A stretch of 64,000 nucleotides of DNA from Phallusia mammillata. Lineage: Eukaryota; Chordata; Ascidiacea; Phlebobranchia; Ascidiidae. The stretch is from contig QLIY01000231.1 in assembly GCA_003260075.1 (NCBI GenBank), forward strand, positions 77,130-141,129. Reading direction: 5' to 3'. This document shows positions 25,844 through 38,168 of this stretch, piece by piece (the stretch's first letter is position 1; every line of letters begins with the position of its first letter). The notes below the pieces were generated by a model that had not been told where the DNA came from, did not search any database, and saw only the letters and a program-made list of their open reading frames with translations. Made by a program: the position numbers and the translations under genes.

Positions 25844-25890
25844 ATCGGCTGTTTCATGTGCGGACCATCCTTTATCTATAACTATTACGT

Positions 25891-26660
25891 AGCAGTGCTT
25901 GTCTTAAATCATTTTGTGTTGTGTCAGTTACATGTTTTATTTCAACTAAAACTCTTGGTAACTGTTGCCAAAAAAGCGTTTTGTAAGAAAGTAGGTTAAT
26001 ACTGCAGTTAGATTTACTTTTCAATTTCAAATTGACTGCATTAAAGACAATCACATGTTGTACAAAAATAAACGTCTGTGTCTCGTTTATCAAAATGACT
26101 TGAAGCTTGGCGATTCCTTTCCTTGGGATCTTAAAATCCCACACATAAGATGTCTTTGTAGCTATTCGAAACAGTCATATTTACAAGATTACATGATACC
26201 TCAAAACTGTCAACAGCTAAGGGGGGGGGGCGCAGTGCTTGTCTTAAATCATTTTGTGTTGTGTCAGTTACTTACATGTTTTATTTCAACTAAAACTCTT
26301 GGTAACTGTTGCCAAAAAAGGGGGGGGGGAGCAGTGCTTGTCTTAAATCATTTTGTGTTGTGTCAGTTACATGTTTTATTTCAACTAAAACTCTTGGTAA
26401 CTGTTGCCAAAAAAGCGTTTTGTAAGAAAGTAGGTTAATACTGCAGTTAGATTTACTTTTCAATTTCAAATTGACTGCATTAAAGACAATCACATGTTGT
26501 ACAAAAATAAACGTCTGTGTCTCGTTTATCAAAATGACTTGAAGCTTGGCGATTCCTTTCCTTGGGATCTTAAAATCCCACACATAAGATGTCTATGTAG
26601 CTATTCGAAATAGTCATATTTACAAGATTACATGATACCTCAAAACTGTCAACAGCTAAC
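25891..26660. repeat. Threefold direct repeat with two G10 runs
   Basis: Three successive copies of the sequence starting GCAGTGCTTGTCTTAAATC begin at about 25892, 26232 and 26331. They are separated by G runs at 26221-26230 and 26320-26329. The middle copy is only about 88 bp. Confidence 0.9.
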
Positions 26661-27166
26661 TAACATGCGTCATATTTAGTAGGTAAAGCCAATTAACAAC
26701 GTCTGTTGTAGCACGAATATAAGGATTATGTTCCTTAATCTGTTCAAAGCCAGGAAGGCTTCAACAAAAAGATATCTAATACAACATGATTGAACGGTAA
26801 TAATTCAAGCTCACACCATAAAATATATTTATTTGCATACAAACCCAAACCCGACTCACAATTTAAGCAAACTTCATTAACGCCCGTTGTATGTCGACAA
26901 TGGTTTTAAGTCCGAGTACATTATATGGAATTTGAGAACTGAAATATTTACGCTCACAAATTACACATTTTTAAAATACGAGATTTGGCAATATGTTTCG
27001 TACTGTTACAATATTGTGAATTTATTTAGCACAAGTAGCATCACTGTGAAAATTACATGCTACAGTCTCATTAGTGCAGCTGACCAAGCAAGTGAAGTCA
27101 GCCAAACAAAGTAATAGTCAAACGCCTGTTATTACCAAACTTAATTCTGGAATTGGGGTTTCGTAA

Positions 27167-27234
27167 CAAAGTATGCAAGTGGGCCCAAAATCTGAGCCCG
27201 AACCCGGCCCTAACCCGAAAGTATAAGCCCGAAG

Positions 27235-27315
<81 letters not shown>

Positions 27316-27632
27316 AAGCCCGTTTAGGCGAGAAATTTTGATTAACAGGTCTATCCACGAAAGCCTTGCAACAAACGATGAGAAAGAAAAAAGAGAAACA
27401 CAACAAACACAATGAACAATAGTAGACAATGGCGTAAACAATATTTTTAGGGTGGGAATTAGGTCAAAGCCAGAGACTTGTTACTTAGCTGATTGATTTT
27501 ATTTTAAAAAATGGCGGTAACGTTAAGTCAGGCCCGTTTTAAGCCCGTTTTCTCACAAATACCTAATCCCGAACCCGGCCCGAACTCGAACTCGAACCCG
27601 GCCCGAAAAGCTCGGCCCGACTTGCAACTCTG
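27167..27632. mobile_element. hAT-type element with G79 tract
   Basis: Flanked by a perfect 8-bp direct repeat TTTCGTAA (27159-27166 and 27633-27640). Ends are CAAAGTATGCAAGTGGGC and GCCCGACTTGCAACTCTG, related inverted repeats. Interior is rich in CCCGAACCCG. Contains 79 consecutive G (27236-27314). No transposase. Confidence 0.85.
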
Positions 27633-27834
27633 TTTCGTAAAAGTTGAATCACCTGCTTAAATTAATATCACCTATCATGACCACCTGTTGAAATTGATTT
27701 GTTTGGGCGTTTTTACACAACTAGCCAAACGATTCTATTTTTTTCTATCCTTTTTAATATTACAGCGCACAAGTTTTTTGAAAGGAATGTTTCACGTTAT
27801 AATTAAGCTCAATGCCACTCTTAAAATTAAGTTG

Positions 27835-28062
27835 GGCATGTTGTCAGAAGCACTGAACTCATTAATGTCAGCTATAAGCAACAGGTATTTGTTAAAGGTA
27901 GAAGAAGCGGACGCCCTCCAAAGAGATGGACAGATGCCATCAGGCAACAGTGCGGAGTTCCTCTTATGACGCTAGAGAGGGATGCGATCCGAAGGGAGAA
28001 CCTTGTGCACTGTCCTTCAAAGCGAGGGGAGGCCGAGTCCTGGGCGATTGATTGATTGGTTG
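27835..28062 (+). mobile_element. LINE-derived 3' fragment with target-site duplication
   Basis: A 228-bp insertion absent from unit 1, bounded by AAATTAAGTTG at 27824-27834 and 28063-28073. It encodes RSGRPPKRWTDAIRQQCGV and then ERDAIRRENL, resembling the extreme C-terminus of non-LTR retrotransposon polyproteins (GRP-x-KRW-x-D-x-I...DR). It ends in a GATT-repeat tail, consistent with a 5'-truncated LINE copy. Confidence 0.8.
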
Positions 28063-28379
28063 AAATTAAGTTGTGTAGATTGATGAAAGTTTGCCGCTGA
28101 CGTAGAGGATGCTCGTGCACGATTTATGTCTGTTTTCCGATTTCCGTATTCCGGATGATATGTGATGTGGTTTGTTGTGTTGGTCAAAAGCAACAAGCCG
28201 AGCGATTTGTCGTTACAAAAATAACGACTGCAAACAAAATAAACTGTTTAAACTTTTGTAAACTGTGCGCAGCTGAGATTCTGCGTTGAATATTTGCAAA
28301 AAAATGTGTTGTAGAAATTTAATACTTTACGAAAAGTTGATTCAAACGCATTAACAGGATTATAGTAGTGCAGGTCGAA

Positions 28380-31300
28380 ATGGTCTTGCAAAGCTCTTTA
28401 CCGAGTATTGTTATTCCACAATCGAACTTTGCAAAAAACATGTTTGAGAAATTGGAAAGTTTTGGTGATAAGATAGCTTTGGTAAGTAACAATAAACTCA
28501 TGGCCACCGCGTTAGATAGAAACTTATTGTTAAACAAAGTGTAAACAAAGCTACAAATATTACGTGTGCAAGCTTCTTTGTTTTATAGTATTGTTATCAA
28601 GCCTTCCATTTAGGTGGAAGGCTCATCGGGACGCTCATATTCATTTTCAGATTTCTGTTCCCTAAGCAAGAAATGTGCGGCTGCTCTTTACAAACTTGAA
28701 GTCAGAAGGGGAGATGTAGTTGCAGTTTGTTGCAGCAATAGTGTTGAATTTCTTTCTGTAGTTTTGGGCGCTCAGTCATGCGGCGCAATTGCGACCACCT
28801 GCAACCCTTCATTAACAAAAGGTAAAAATGTTTCATACCAGAATTGTAATTCGGGCCGAGCTTTTAGGGCCGGGTTCGGGACGGGTTTGGGCTTAGATTT
28901 CTTCAAATTAACGGGCTTGATTCGAACCTGACTTTTTTCCGCATTTTTTTCGATAAATTTAATTAGCTGTGAGTTGCTGGACCTGACCTCAGGTCAAACA
29001 GCCCTGAAACGCCTTGTGAAAGACCAATTGTGTATTGTGTTTGTTGTCTTGGTCTTTCCTGAGGCTTCAAATCTATAGGCATGTCATTCAAACTTTCGGA
29101 CCTAAACGGCCTTCTCAAAAACGATTCGGGTTCGGACCGGGTTTCGAGCCCCAATTTCAGGCCCGTTTACAACTCTGGTTCATACATTGTTCAAACACAC
29201 TGATTCAGCTAATTAACCAAAGTGAACATTTACGCTTAAAACGGTCAATAGTGCATAAACGGTTTTAGTGATATTATCACAGCTGCAGGCAATAAAACAT
29301 AGAGTCGTTTTGCACAGATGAAATCACAAAACAATTAGCTCGCTCCGAACCAAAAGTTGTTTTTATGGAAGCTTTAAATTACGCAAAGATCAAAGACGTT
29401 GCCAGAGAAGTCACGTCAATAAAGGTAACGCGAATCTGTTGACGAAGCCACATCGATTTTTATAGTTTTATCTATTATCAGATGATGTTCACCATAGACG
29501 AATGTGATGAATATACAACATTTTACCAACTGATTAACGAAGTTTCGGATGATGGTCAAAGCAAGCTTGTTTGTTAATAAGATGCATTCCAATTTTTTAT
29601 CATTATTCTTGACGCAGATTTCCCATCTAATGTAGAGTCAGACCGTGATGACGTAATGTTGCTTCTGTATTCAAGCGGAACCAGCGGACTGCCTAAAGGA
29701 ATTATGCATACCAATTCAACTTTAAATGCAATGTTTCATATAAGCCGGTACGAATTTGTTCCTTGGTAGATGCTAAAGAGTTTTAGTTTCACATTCAGCC
29801 AGTGACGCTCAATGTCCTAATAACTAAAAAAAGGCACTGCTAAGCCTTCTAATATCGTTGTGTAGTAAAATCTAGCTACGATTCGGTTACATTGTTTGTA
29901 TATACAAACTTTATATACAACTATTTCCCAGCGACTTTAATCACTTTACCACCATATTTAGTAAAGAAACTAAACTGGTAGAGACATCAGAAAATACATT
30001 TCTTTGTTTTAGGATTGCTCTACGGTTTTCGCCTTTGGACGTAACTTATCTTGCACAGCCATTATTCAACATATACGGTCTGTACATGAGTTTGTTGGTT
30101 TTACAACAAGGAGCCAAAGTTGTTTTAGAGAAACGCTTTGACATCAAACATTGCTTTCAGGCCATTGAGAAGCATAAGGTGTTTGGCAATGGGTTTATTT
30201 GTAATGCAGGAAAAAACAACGTTAAAATGACAAATTATTGTATTAAACTATAAGTCAGTAAACTACATGAAACTTGTATGTCGTAATCATACGATTTATG
30301 GATGTCACATTCGTTTAAACCTGTTTAAATAATTTTAGGAAATTAATTGCAGCTTTCAACAACACTGAGTTAAAAAGAGACTTTTATAGCTACATACAAA
30401 ATAAAACACCAATAATCAAGGGCTACGCAAACCTGCAATGCGATCATTTGCAGGTGACATATTTGTTTACCGTTCCTTCAATGATTGTGGAGATAGAAAA
30501 GACTACGCCATCTTCTAAGCTTAGTAATGACTTAAATTCATTGAGAAGTATTTTCACCGCTGGTGCTCCATTACCTGTTGGTGTTGCTGCATCTTTGTTA
30601 AAGAAGCTTAACCTTGCATTGATACAAGGTATGTAAAAGCCAAACACTATTTTACAACTGAAAAGCCATCTAACAAAATTCGTGGTGCATTTTTATTTAG
30701 CATGGGGCATGACAGAAGGGGTGCCATTGGCTACGACAATTGATCAATCATACCCGATGAAGTCTGTTGGAACCATATGCCCGAATACACTTCTGAAGGT
30801 ATGTTGAATGGTGTTTCATTTTGACAAGCTTACTGAAACATTGCCAGTGCAAAGACAACAATCTTAGATTTGGACTAGAGCAGTGGTTCTCAACTGGTGG
30901 TCCATGGACCTCCACGATAATAATTCAATTTTTAACAATGTTTGGTCTTTAATGTACGTAAAAATAACAAAGACAACTAACAAAGTCATAGTGACACATC
31001 GGGAAACGCTGTTCTACTTAATATTTAATTGCGCTCCATGACTGCTGCGGGTGAAAACCACTGCACTAAACTCACTGATTTTGTGATAGTGAATTTGTAG
31101 TCTGTTTTCAGGTATTGGACATCGAGACCAAAAAAGAGTTATCCACTGGACAGAATGGCGAATTGTGTGTAAAAGGACCACAAGTACAGTGAAAATGGCT
31201 TTAAAATGTTCTAATCAATTGGACACAAAAAACTTGTTTCAGATCATGAAAGGATATTTCAAAAATCCTGCAGCAACAGCAATTTGTATAGATTCAGATG

Positions 31301-32368
31301 GTTGGCTGCATACTGGCGATTTTGGTCATTATGACAGTGATGGTTTCGTTTATATAGTCGCCCGTATAAAAGAGCTCATCAAATACAAAGGATATCAGGT
31401 GCGAAAAGGGGGAAAGATCACACTTCGCAATAAAAAAATGTGACCTAAATTTTTAGGACTAAGCAATTGATTTTATGGAGTGTTAAGCACATTTCGACTC
31501 TGAAAAAAAACGGTTTAAAATACTTCAAAATGTTGGTGATATTATTTTGGTTTTTTATTAGATTTGTCACTAATATCCTTGTTAACAGATTGCACCTGTA
31601 GAATTGGAAGACATTTTGCTGCGTCACCCGAAAGTTGCTGATGCGGGAGTAATTGGAATTCCGGATAGCGAATATGGAGAAGTACCCGAAGCTTTTGTAA
31701 TTAGAGAGGATGCTTCGCTTAGAGAATCCGAACTACAAGAATATATGAAAGGTATTACAGTAGTAACAAACACCTAAAAGATTTTATTTGATGGAAAGGA
31801 GCTGATATTGTTCAAAAAATTTCGAATATATTGTTCTCAAAGCGTATTGTGTGCTAAATGGAACGCGAGTTGACCAGTACGTCAAACCAATACCTCCCAA
31901 ACAGGACTAAAGTCCGTTACATAACTGTGTGTAGCTTTGCAAGTCACGTATAGAGGTGTAAGTGTTGGTGGGTTGTTGACTTTGCCGGTTCGGGCTAAAG
32001 TTCAAATAAAAGGGTCTGATTGGGCCTGTCTTAAGAATTTTCCAAATTTAGGTCTTAATGTTTTATTTTGATTTGACAAATTTTTAGAGCCTAATTTGGA
32101 CTTACTTCAAAACTATGTTTGAGCTCATGTTGGGTTTCGGGCTTGTACTTTTGGATTTGGGCTAAGTTCGAGCCCCCATTTTAAGGCCTACTTATAAGTC
32201 TCCTAGTGCACAAACTGTTTTTGAAATTGTTGTAACCAAAATTTTTACATAAAAGTACTTTAAACCCTAAGAAAAATATAGAAACTTGTGCATCTACTAC
32301 ATAGTACGATAAACAATACATGTAAAACAACAGTACATCTTCTTGTGACAGAAAAAGTCGTCGAATAG
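28380..32368 (+). pseudogene. 4CL/luciferase-like ligase copy 2, truncated before the catalytic lysine
   Basis: Same twelve exons as copy 1: 28380-28481, 28614-28821, 29318-29424, 29482-29554, 29618-29747, 30013-30178, 30454-30628, 30701-30798, 31112-31183, 31243-31398, 31589-31751, 32352-32368(-32458). All splice sites and frames are kept up to exon 12, where the codon that is TAC in copy 1 is TAG (32366-32368). The product would be 488 aa and lack the whole PSGKILRR segment with its catalytic Lys; the unused remainder still reads in frame to 32458. Exon 7 is two codons longer than in copy 1. In the A8 region the Asp of VDR-x-KELIK is Ala (residue 417). It may be a recent pseudogene, a half-reaction-only protein, or a base-call error at one position. 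Confidence 0.85.
28839..29177. mobile_element. hAT-type non-autonomous element in intron 2 of copy 2
   Basis: Inserted between TTTCATAC (28831-28838) and GTTCATAC (29178-29185), 7 of 8 matching. Starts CAGAATTGTAA and ends TTTACAACTCTG. Copy 1 has the uninterrupted site (GGTTCAAACAATCTG at about 21527). Interior has the GGCCCGA-type repeats shared with 27167-27632 and 44889-46077. Confidence 0.85.
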
Positions 32369-32458
32369 AAGCAACTTAAAGGGGGAATAGTATTTGTGTC
32401 TTCAATTCCCAAAAATCCAAGCGGAAAAATTCTCCGACGAGCTCTACGAGAGATGTAA

Positions 32459-34243
32459 ATTAGCTGTTAAAAATACAGTATATTTTTAAGCTATAACTAC
32501 TATAACGTTGCAGTACTTGCCATAAAGTATTTTGTGTGGTGTCGATTACTTACATGTATTGATTTCAACTAAAATTGTTGGTAACTTTGCCAAAAAGAAA
32601 AAAACCAAAGCGTTTTGTGACAATGAAGGATAATGCTGCAGCTAGATTTACTTTTCTATTTCAAATTAACTGTACTAAAGACAATCAAGTGCACTTGTAC
32701 AAAAAAGGTTGTGATTTGTTTGTCAAAATGAAGCTGTCTCGGCGATTCCTTTCTTTGGTATCTTAAAAGCCCATACATATGTATTTGTAGCTATTTGAAA
32801 AAGTCATATTTACAATATTACATGATATTCCATAACTGTCAACAGCTAGCTAATATACATGAACCGCTGTTCACTTAGTTTCGTTATTCACTGTCAAGTT
32901 CGCAAATACGCTTATTTAATATCTATTTATTGCACCTGTTTTTCACAGTAACCTTATTTGTCTAATAATATATGTGTTTTATGATGTTTGTTTGTTTTTT
33001 GAATAATTTGCTTGGATATATTTATTTTCACGTTTTTCCTTTCACTTCTTGTTGTTCCCCTTTTTTTGTTTTTGTGTTATATTTTCACCCTTTTTCACTT
33101 AATACTTTAAAAAAAAAAACTTTAAAATTCGAACGCATCCCCGCTTCAGTGATTTTCCGTGGCGCGTCGTGATTGGCTACTTTGCTAGAGGCATGTGACC
33201 TATTTTTCCCTCGTGGTGTTGTGAACCAGTTCTCTCTTGGCCCCAGGAGAGTGTGCACGATTTTTGGTGCCGTTGTGCTGCCGTTGTGTCGTATTAACGT
33301 TTCGTGACGTGATTTAACAGCAGAGGTTTTATTAATAATTATATTACATTTTATTTCTAGGACCGTTTTACGAATTAGGGAGCTAGCCTCGGTTATTAGA
33401 ATACAATCAGGATAGTTGGGAAGGTTTCGCGTTAAAGATCTCGCACCCAAGCAGCTTTCTCTAAAACCAAAATAATTCCAACTAACAACTAACATGTCAG
33501 ATTTAGTCGGCAGAGCCAATTAACAACATTAATTGTTGTATCATGACTATAAGGATTATGTCGTGGTTCCTTAACCTGTTTGACGCCAGATACGCTTGTT
33601 TTAACACTTAGTATCATGCAACATATTTTGATTATTTTTCGTATTAGAACAAGCAAAAATGAGGTTTTACGTAAGTTGAAGCTCGGAGCTAGAACAGTAA
33701 TATTTCAGGTTCGCACCCATAAATATATTTATTTGTATACAAACCCAAACCCGACTAACAACTTCATTATCGCCCATTGCATGTCGGCAATCGTTTTCAC
33801 TCTACACCTAGTCGGAGTACATTACATGCAGAAATTGTCGTGGGTGGGCAATATCTAAACCTAGTTGCATTGTACCCAAGCGTTGGCAAAGATCTTATCC
33901 AGCGTTCTATTACCGACGCATTACAGGGACAAGGGGGGGGGGTACACATATTTAAAAAAACGAGATTTGACAATAAGTTTTGTATTGTTATAGTGTTGCA
34001 GCATAATAACGTTTGTAAACACCAACTTGAAGTAAACTTGTTACCTAAAGCTCATTTTTACAATCATATGGTTACAAAAACGTTTTTTTTTTTTCGGTTA
34101 TATGTACAAGCAATAGCGTATGATACGATATCAATAAATTACACTCAACGATTATGTAGACATATTGAAAACAAAAAAACACAGTTAAAAACACAAGCAA
34201 TTGATTTAACACCCGTGATTTGTAGGATCGTTAACACTATCGA
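32459..34243. other. 3' flank of copy 2 with an unidentified insertion
   Basis: Matches the 3' flank of copy 1 except for about 630 bp (about 32852-33486) present only here. I recognise no coding motif or TIR in that insertion. A G10 run at 33933-33942 has no obvious flanking duplication. Confidence 0.6.
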
Positions 34244-35318
34244 TCACCACATATAAAACAGACGCTGACGCCAATCGGTGAATGCTAAGTGAGTTAAGAA
34301 AAATACACCTAAAGCAGAAATAGCAACTGTTGCTTCGGTAACAGTACCTTCAGTTACAGGTCCAAACAAAATCGCAGAGCCAGCATCTGATGTTAAGGTA
34401 AGAACACTGATAATCAACAGACGTTTCATGCTACGGATTCGGGCCTTCACGTGGTCGTGATGCATCAGTTCACTACTTATGGTTTGATAACTTTTAAAGA
34501 CGGGATAAGTAAGTAACAGGGTAGTCGTAATGTGAAGATAAAACGCATTAAATGCGGTTAGTGGTATTATCCATCCTGCTTCTTTTGAGCTTACAAACAA
34601 AAGCGAGACAGTTATTACGATCAAATACAGAACGGCCAACCATAACAACATACCGCTAACAAACCGAGTAAAGGAGGATGTTAGAAAGTTCAGCTGTTCG
34701 TTTGTGTAAAATGCACGCTGCCTCGTCCGGAGTATAAAGTAAGGAATGCCAAATGAAGTTTCCAGCGCAATGAAAAAGAATCGTTGAATCGGTATGCAGT
34801 AGCCATTTTCATGTTCAGCTGAAAGGATGTACACCGACAATGGGAGAAAAATCATCATTATGCAGAGAGCTCCTGCGATGCTAAGGATGCGGATCATGTT
34901 GGCATAGTAACCTTTGGTATCGTCTCCGGAGCCGTCGCCGTTTAATTTTCTGTGCTGATATATGGACAAAGAAATGACCAACATTGCAGCCAAAAATGAA
35001 ACTGCAAGGTGAATGATAGACGAAATAAAACTGATTCAGCACTTTTCGATTTCAGATACTTCAGTTGTAATGTCCTGGTTGAAGCTGGGGGGGGGGCGTA
35101 TCGTCTCCGGAGCCGTCGCCCTTCGATTTTCTATGCTGATATATGGACAAAGGTATGACCAACATTGAAGCCAAAAATGAAACTACAAGGTGAATGATAG
35201 ACGAAATAAAAATAAAACTGATTCCGCACTTTTCGATTTCAGATACTTCAGTTGTAATGTCCTGGTTGAAGCTTTGCGAACTCGCCTCCTGGCCAGTTGA
35301 AGTTGTAACGTTGTTCAT
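34244..35318 (-). CDS. Seven-TM-like membrane protein, unidentified family; frame broken by a duplication
   Basis: The gene reads as two parts on the minus strand. 35318 down to about 35099 gives an N-terminus MNNVTTSTGQ... (an N-glycosylation-type NVT), one membrane segment and HRKSKGDGSGDDT. About 34916 down to 34244 continues KGYYANMIRIL with about six more hydrophobic segments, ending RLFYMW. Together about 297 aa in one exon with seven likely membrane segments, so a GPCR-like topology is plausible. The parts are separated by a second copy of about 170 bp (34917-35086) and ten C on this strand; that copy contains a TGA where the other has GGA. Removing either copy restores one frame, although only one copy has an intact codon. 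I recognise no known receptor motif (no DRY, no NPxxY). Confidence 0.65.
34916..35271. repeat. Direct repeat around G10 run inside the 7TM-like gene
   Basis: About 170 bp repeated (34917-35086 and 35098-35271) around G at 35087-35096, with about ten differences including a 6-bp indel and one nonsense change. Confidence 0.9.
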
Positions 35319-35696
35319 CGTTAGTTTTGTGGCGATGCGATCTTCTTGTTATTTAACTCTCTGTCAAACTAACACTTTGTGGTGCTTATTGTTTGTTATA
35401 ACAAACGCTGATTATATTTCAGCAGGTGTTATAGTTAACATGTTTTGTTGAAACAGATGGCATTGATTCGGTGTAACACAACCAAATCACAGATGTCACA
35501 CGCAAGCGACGGTTTGTGATAATGTTCAACGGCTAGTTAGATCCAGTGAAAACAAGCTGGAACTATTCGCGTTTCCGGTAAAAGAATAAAAAGCAGTGGT
35601 TACATAGCCAACAACGTCATTTAACCGTCATTTCTGAAATTACTACAGATGTTTGACAACCAAACCCACGTCCAGGCCTTTGCCCTCTGCTCTCAC

Positions 35697-35970
35697 AGTC
35701 ATTTAAGAGTCTCAACGAACGTAACTGTGTCACACGTATCATAAGGAAGCCAAAGTTGTTTTTGTTTTGTTTCGGTGATAACCTATAGACACAATTGTGG
35801 TTGAAATTTAGGGACGCTATATTGAAAACGGGGGGGGGGGCAGTCATTTAAGAGTCTCAACGAACGTAACTGTGTCACAAGTATCATAAAGGAAGCCAAA
35901 GTTTTGTTTTGTTTCGGTGATAGCCTATAGACACAATTGTGGTTGAAATTTAGGGACGCTATATTGAAAA
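35697..35970. repeat. Direct repeat around G11 run
   Basis: About 130 bp on either side of G at 35830-35840; small indels between copies. Confidence 0.85.
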
Positions 35971-36070
35971 CACCGGTATGAAATCTAATTTAATTTCATC
36001 ACTGGCTGTATCTGTATCATCAAGATAAAGCTTGTGGTTCCAAAGCATAATGCATATTGTTTAAATATTA

Positions 36071-36314
36071 TTTTTTTTAAACTAAATGATTAGTTTATCG
36101 TTTGCAATCAAAAAAGCAAATGGGACTATACAAAATTGAAATTTTATGGATTTATTGGCAAAAATTAATAAGCTAAAGGGGGGGGGGACTTGTGGTTAAA
36201 TTTTTTTTTTTTAAAACTAAATGATTAGTTTATCGTTTGCAATCAAAAAAGCAAAATAGGACTAAACAAAATTGAAATTTTATGGATTTATTGGCAAAAA
36301 TTAATAAGCTAAAT
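36071..36314. repeat. Direct repeat around G10 run
   Basis: About 107 bp repeated around G at 36178-36187. Confidence 0.85.
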
Positions 36315-36653
36315 ACATTTAACTATGACTCTATTAAAGTGTCAGCAAGTCGTATAGGTTTCTATATGCTGACGTTTTTTGTTGTTGTAAACCTATTGCG
36401 CCACGTTCATGTGTGTTAAAATACGATTAGCGCATAAAAGCTCATATCGACAGGTGTTGATTTGTTTTATGTAATAGCATAACTCGTACAAAATTTATGA
36501 ATGAGTGCAAAAATATCTGACACGTGACAGACAAGTGGACCTACTTTGTTTTCGCCCATTCAACCACGCAAATGTGCAGGGGTAGGAAAATAAAACGCCA
36601 TTCAAAATTCCAGATCATTTTGTCTAATCGTAATCTTTAGGACAAAATTGTCA

Positions 36654-36852
36654 TTATAAGTTAACCTGCGAAAGTATATTTGATCAAATTTAAAGATATC
36701 AACGAAGATTGCACTAGTGGACATATGAGAACAAGGCTTTCATGTGAAGGGGGGGGGGGTATAAGTAAACCTGCGAAAATATGTTTGATCAAATTTAAAG
36801 AAATGAACGAAGATTGCACTAGTGGACATATGAGAACAAGGCTTTCATGTGA
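36654..36852. repeat. Direct repeat around G11 run
   Basis: About 94 bp repeated around G at 36749-36759; a handful of substitutions. Confidence 0.85.
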
Positions 36853-38168
36853 ACAAAGTTGTGAAATGCTAAATTGGGGATACAATTTAAAACACAGAAA
36901 AAGGCATAATGTCGTATAGCTCTGTTAACTTCCGTCAATGTAAAAATAAAATTGCTGACAGTCGGTAAAATGTAAAGCCCCCATGTGCCGTTTCATGGCA
37001 ACAATTTGGCAAATTATCGCCCTCTTGAAAATACCTTAACTATTGTGCGTCCTTTAAATAAAAAGGGAACCCAGTAGTGCAACTGCTGTAGTCATGAACT
37101 AATAGCAAACAAAACCTGCAAGACCTTTTTTGTAAGACGTAAGTGGTAGAACAAAACCATCCCATAGCACTGCGATTTTCGTTACGTTCCTAACTTCACT
37201 AAATCAAAAAAATACATGTAATTTAGCTCACAGAAACTGTCCATGACCATAAATCGACACATTAATTTATTGCATTAAAATCAATTAAACAGGATTGTTA
37301 AAGATGATGTGGTTTAGATCGGCTTTTCAAGATGTAATTGCATGTAGTCCCTTGTGTTGGGTAGAATGTACAAAACTGGTTATTAAACTGCACCCAACTG
37401 CAATATTTAAACACAAAAATACACAACATATGAAATTATAACTTGGTGATTAGTTATCCATTTAAGGCAAAAATTCAAGCTGCTGATACGGAAAAGCGTT
37501 CGGTAATTTCGAGACTTAAGCGTCCGAAATCAGCCAAGCGCGTAACCCGACAGACAAAATAAAACAAACAAAGTAAGCAACGCAAGAGCAAGCACGCGCT
37601 AATTTCATTGCGTTAAAGTTTGCGTGCCCTACATTGTATTGAATTAAGTTGTGTTCATTGGTCAACAGGTAAAACAGCAATACGAGTCTTCAACAAAAAT
37701 CGCCTTTGCACGTTTCATGTACAGATACAAAACATTTTAAATCTGATCCTAACTGTTATAAGTTGCATACAAATCTTAAGGTACAGCCGAAATTGGGCAA
37801 ATAGCAGGTATTTTTTTGCAAGGCCATGCAATAATCAATTTGCCAGTAGCGTAGTGGTGGAGTAAGTTAAAGCTATAGTTTTTGCAACAGAAGCTTAAAC
37901 GGAAATAGTTCCATTTCCTGTTTGACACATGGTATACAGAAGGGAAACTTAACCAAAGTTTTAGAAAGATAAGTTGTATGCGAAAATGAAACATGTTGCA
38001 ATAATAGCAGTTGTGTCTTGTTTGTACCAGCAGAAATCTCTACACGATGTCAAATTAAACAGGTTATAGTTTGGTTCCATTATCGACGTCTTTTCATTTT
38101 GCACGTTATACCAAATAGTACGAGGTTTCGACTACGAGTAACAAAAACAATCGGGTTTAAAGTCAGGT

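Larger units (their letters stand above)
18200..27014 (+). repeat. Tandem duplication unit 1 (contains 4CL-like copy 1)
   Basis: The unit starts near GAATTTATTGAGCACAAGTAG (18190-18215) and runs to the same motif at about 27010, where unit 2 begins. Shared promoter, exons, introns and 3' flank identify it. It carries the piggyBac element, which unit 2 lacks. Confidence 0.75.
25844..28379. other. Spacer between copies 1 and 2
   Basis: Contains a threefold poly-G-separated repeat (25891-26660), the junction of the two duplication units (about 27010), a hAT-type element with a G79 tract (27167-27632), a LINE-derived insertion (27835-28062) and the promoter of copy 2. No other gene seen. Confidence 0.7.
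27015..34050 (+). repeat. Tandem duplication unit 2 (contains 4CL-like copy 2)
   Basis: Colinear with unit 1 from its left edge through the gene and 3' flank. Compared with unit 1 it lacks piggyBac but carries a hAT element (27167), a LINE fragment (27835), a second hAT element (28839) and an unidentified insertion of about 630 bp (about 32852-33486). The right edge is approximate. Confidence 0.7.

Noticed and set aside
25872-26583. Repeated 90-97 aa minus-strand frames after 4CL copy 1
   Set aside because: They lie in the poly-G-separated triple repeat, have no recognised motif, and recur only because the sequence does.
27098-27441. Long polyproline/polyglycine frames at about 27.1-27.4 kb
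   Set aside because: They are translations of a G79 homopolymer inside a hAT element, not genes.
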